From an uncultured Clostridia bacterium (lineage in GTDB: Bacteria; Bacillota; Clostridia; Oscillospirales; Ruminococcaceae): a stretch of 14,684 nt of DNA. The position numbers were made by a program, and so were the translations under genes. Below, piece after piece: positions 13,508-14,684 of the stretch. The stretch is from positions 1 through 14,684 of the forward strand of contig CALATN010000197.1 in the NCBI GenBank assembly GCA_937891895.1, in the 5' to 3' direction. Each line of letters opens with the position of its first letter. Positions within the stretch are counted from its first letter, which is position 1. Below the pieces are notes generated by a model, which ran no database searches, had not been told where the DNA came from, and saw nothing but the letters and a program-made list of their open reading frames with translations.

Positions 13508-13534
13508 GTTAGGCTGAAGGGGATACTATTATAT

Positions 13535-14113
13535 ATGAAAACTACAAAAACAAAAATCCTCGTTGAAGCGGCAATAATGATTGCCCTTGCAACGGTACTT
13601 TGCTATATAAGAATAATCAAGCTGCCCTGGGGCGGCTCGGTAACCCTGCTGTCAATGCTGCCGATTATTATTTTCAGCATCAAGCACGGTGTTAAAAACG
13701 GTATGTTCGCATCATTCGTCTTTTCACTCATCCAGTTCGGACAGGGGGTAATGGACGGACTTTTTGCCTGGGGGCTCACCCCTGCAATGCTTGTTGCCTG
13801 TATCGTGCTGGATTATATCGGTGCGTACAGCGTAATCGGTGTAGCAGGAGCGTTCAGAAACAAGGGCTTCGCAGGATGGGTCGGCGGAACAATTCTCGCA
13901 GTTTTTCTGCGATACGTTTTCCACGTCCTGAGCGGTGTCGTGATATGGCATTCAATCGGTTCAATCTGGGAGGGCTTTTCCACAGATAATGAGGTATTGT
14001 ATAGTCTCGTTTATAATGGAGCATATATGCTGCCGGAAATGATTTTTACACTTATCGGAGCAATTGCACTACTGAAAATTCCACAGACTAAAAAGATTAT
14101 TACACAGGAATAA
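13535..14113 (+). CDS. thiT: Thiamine-specific ECF transporter S component ThiT
   Basis: ThiT (192 residues, about six membrane helices) binds thiamine at the cell surface side and delivers it through a shared ECF energising module (EcfA, EcfA', EcfT) encoded elsewhere. Family marks are PWGGSVTLLSMLPI (residues 31-44), GFAGW, the H130/W138 segment (LRYVFHVLSGVVIWH) and YNGAYMLPE (160-168). H130, W138, Y156 and N161 appear to match the thiamine-binding H125, W133, Y146 and N151 of L. lactis ThiT: the H-W and Y-N spacings are the same, with a five-residue longer loop between. An Asp (LDY) stands where L. lactis has Glu84. GAAGGGGA (13516-13523) is about 11 nt before the ATG. The upstream TPP riboswitch independently supports the substrate. 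Confidence 0.95.
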   Translation: MKTTKTKILVEAAIMIALATVLCYIRIIKLPWGGSVTLLSMLPIIIFSIKHGVKNGMFASFVFSLIQFGQGVMDGLFAWGLTPAMLVACIVLDYIGAYSVIGVAGAFRNKGFAGWVGGTILAVFLRYVFHVLSGVVIWHSIGSIWEGFSTDNEVLYSLVYNGAYMLPEMIFTLIGAIALLKIPQTKKIITQE

Positions 14114-14119
14114 TACGGT

Positions 14120-14146
14120 AAAGAGAGCTGTTTAAGCTCTCTTTTT
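14120..14146 (+). terminator. Terminator of thiT
   Basis: AAAGAGAGCT (14120-14129), a 5-nt loop, AGCTCTCTTT (14135-14144), with the T-run ending at 14146. It lies 6 nt after the thiT stop. Confidence 0.93.
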
Positions 14147-14240
14147 CCTTAATTTGGGGCATTATTTGTGCAAAATTTATATTATAAGTTGTGTTTTGAG
14201 CAATACCGATTAGTTGTTCCTACAAATTGAAAAAAAGTGC

Positions 14241-14269
14241 TTGACAAAATGAACGGAAAGAGGTATACT
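14241..14269 (+). promoter_or_regulatory. rRNA operon promoter P1
   Basis: TTGACA (14241-14246), a 17-nt spacer and TATACT (14264-14269). An A-rich stretch just upstream (14225-14237) may act as an UP element. Just downstream there is a small hairpin GACTC/GAGTC (14279-14283, 14290-14294). Confidence 0.88.
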
Positions 14270-14336
14270 AATAAAGCTGACTCGCGAGGGAGTCGAAACC
14301 GAAAGAAAAATTTCGAAAAGAAATTTAAAAAAGGTA

Positions 14337-14365
14337 TTGACAAACCGAAAAGAGTGTGATATAAT
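14337..14365 (+). promoter_or_regulatory. rRNA operon promoter P2
   Basis: TTGACA (14337-14342), a 17-nt spacer and a perfect TATAAT (14360-14365), the full sigma-A consensus. The A/T-rich region at 14305-14332 is a likely UP element. It lies 96 nt after P1, and the two form a tandem pair. Confidence 0.93.
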
Positions 14366-14371
14366 AAAACA

Positions 14372-14625
14372 CGCTTCTTCACGAGGAGCAAGAAAAGAAT
14401 CGCTTGCGATTCTTAGAGCTGAACACAAAGTGTTCAGCTTGGAATCTTGAAAATTGAACAATGGTTGAAGTAACGAATACAAACCTAGAAAGAACCCTGA
14501 AATTCCAGAGATGGAAAAGTAAGCTCCTGGCTCGGGAGTAGAAATAAAGAGTAAGTCAGTTGACGAAGAAATGAGTTAACAGGAATGATATTAAAACGGA
14601 GTAAAATCCGTTTTAACATACAAAC
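14372..14625 (+). other. rRNA leader region
   Basis: This ~250-nt transcribed leader contains no gene. It holds an 8-bp hairpin with CTTG loop (14395-14402 with 14407-14414), a 10-bp hairpin with AAA loop (14417-14426 with 14430-14439), and a boxA-like segment TCTTGAAAATTGAACAATGG (14445-14464), similar to sequences in clostridial rRNA leaders and spacers. A 10-bp hairpin (14591-14600 with 14607-14616) lies just ahead of mature 16S. These are probable antitermination and processing signals. Confidence 0.7.
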
Positions 14626-14684
14626 TTTTTAAAGAGTTTGATCCTGGCTCAGGACGAACGCTGGCGGCACGCTTAACACATGCA
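14626..14684 (+). rRNA. rrs: 16S ribosomal RNA, 5' end only
   Basis: The universal 5' sequence AGAGTTTGATCCTGGCTCAG starts at 14633, which is E. coli position 8, so the mature 5' end is near 14626. It continues GACGAACGCTGGCGGCACGC and is cut by the window edge after about 59 nt. The wording fits Clostridia, probably Oscillospiraceae, but too little is present for firm identification. Confidence 0.97.

Noticed and set aside
14591..14616. Hairpin before 16S as a transcription terminator
   Set aside because: It has no proper T-run after the stem and lies inside the rRNA transcript, so a processing or structural role is more plausible.

Overview
The window looks like a chromosomal segment of a motile, low- to moderate-GC, Gram-positive anaerobe of the Clostridia, probably Oscillospiraceae (Ruminococcus-like). 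The reasons are the strong AGGAGG-type ribosome binding sites, the near-consensus sigma-A promoters with 17-nt spacers, the B. subtilis-like stand-alone FlhB C-terminal protein paired with a FliK-like protein, the single-gene TPP riboswitch/thiT unit, and the first ~59 nt of a 16S rRNA at the right edge whose wording fits that group. The family placement is from memory of 16S sequences and was not searched.

Layout. Positions 1-2102 (minus strand) hold a FliK-like protein gene overlapping by 14 bp the gene for a stand-alone FlhB C-terminal-domain protein, both probably tied to flagellar type III export. Positions 2112-2397 form a divergent promoter region. Positions 2398-7368 (plus strand) are a compact chemotaxis operon, cheA-cheW-cheR-cheB, ending in a clear terminator. 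CheA carries two tandem P2-type domains, and a 14-bp hairpin sits between cheA and cheW. Positions 7410-7872 hold a one-gene unit for a small two-CBS-domain protein. Positions 7891-9105 (minus) are a complete flagellin unit: sigma-28-type promoter, highly structured 5' leader, flagellin gene and terminator. Positions 9160-10222 (minus) hold the azlCD branched-chain amino acid exporter with its own promoter. Positions 10262-11614 (minus) hold a CPA2-family cation/proton antiporter. Positions 11762-13257 (plus) hold an unrecognised lipoprotein with a leucine-rich-repeat-like C-terminus. Positions 13270-14146 hold a sigma-A promoter, a TPP riboswitch with an unusual inserted tandem hairpin, an intrinsic terminator and thiT. 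From 14241 to the end come tandem rRNA promoters, a long leader and the start of 16S rRNA.

How the genes fit together. CheA, CheW, CheR and CheB form the kinase, coupling and adaptation core of chemotaxis. No receptor, CheY, CheC or CheD is in view, so these must be encoded elsewhere. The che operon has sigma-A-like signals, while the flagellin has a sigma-28-like promoter plus a leader with two GGA motifs placed as in CsrA-controlled flagellin mRNAs. This suggests transcriptional and translational control of filament production. The remaining genes (CBS protein, azlCD, antiporter, lipoprotein, thiT) are independent housekeeping or transport units, each with its own promoter and usually its own terminator. 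No mobile element, CRISPR array or defence system is visible. The most unusual signals are regulatory RNA structures rather than a new protein system.
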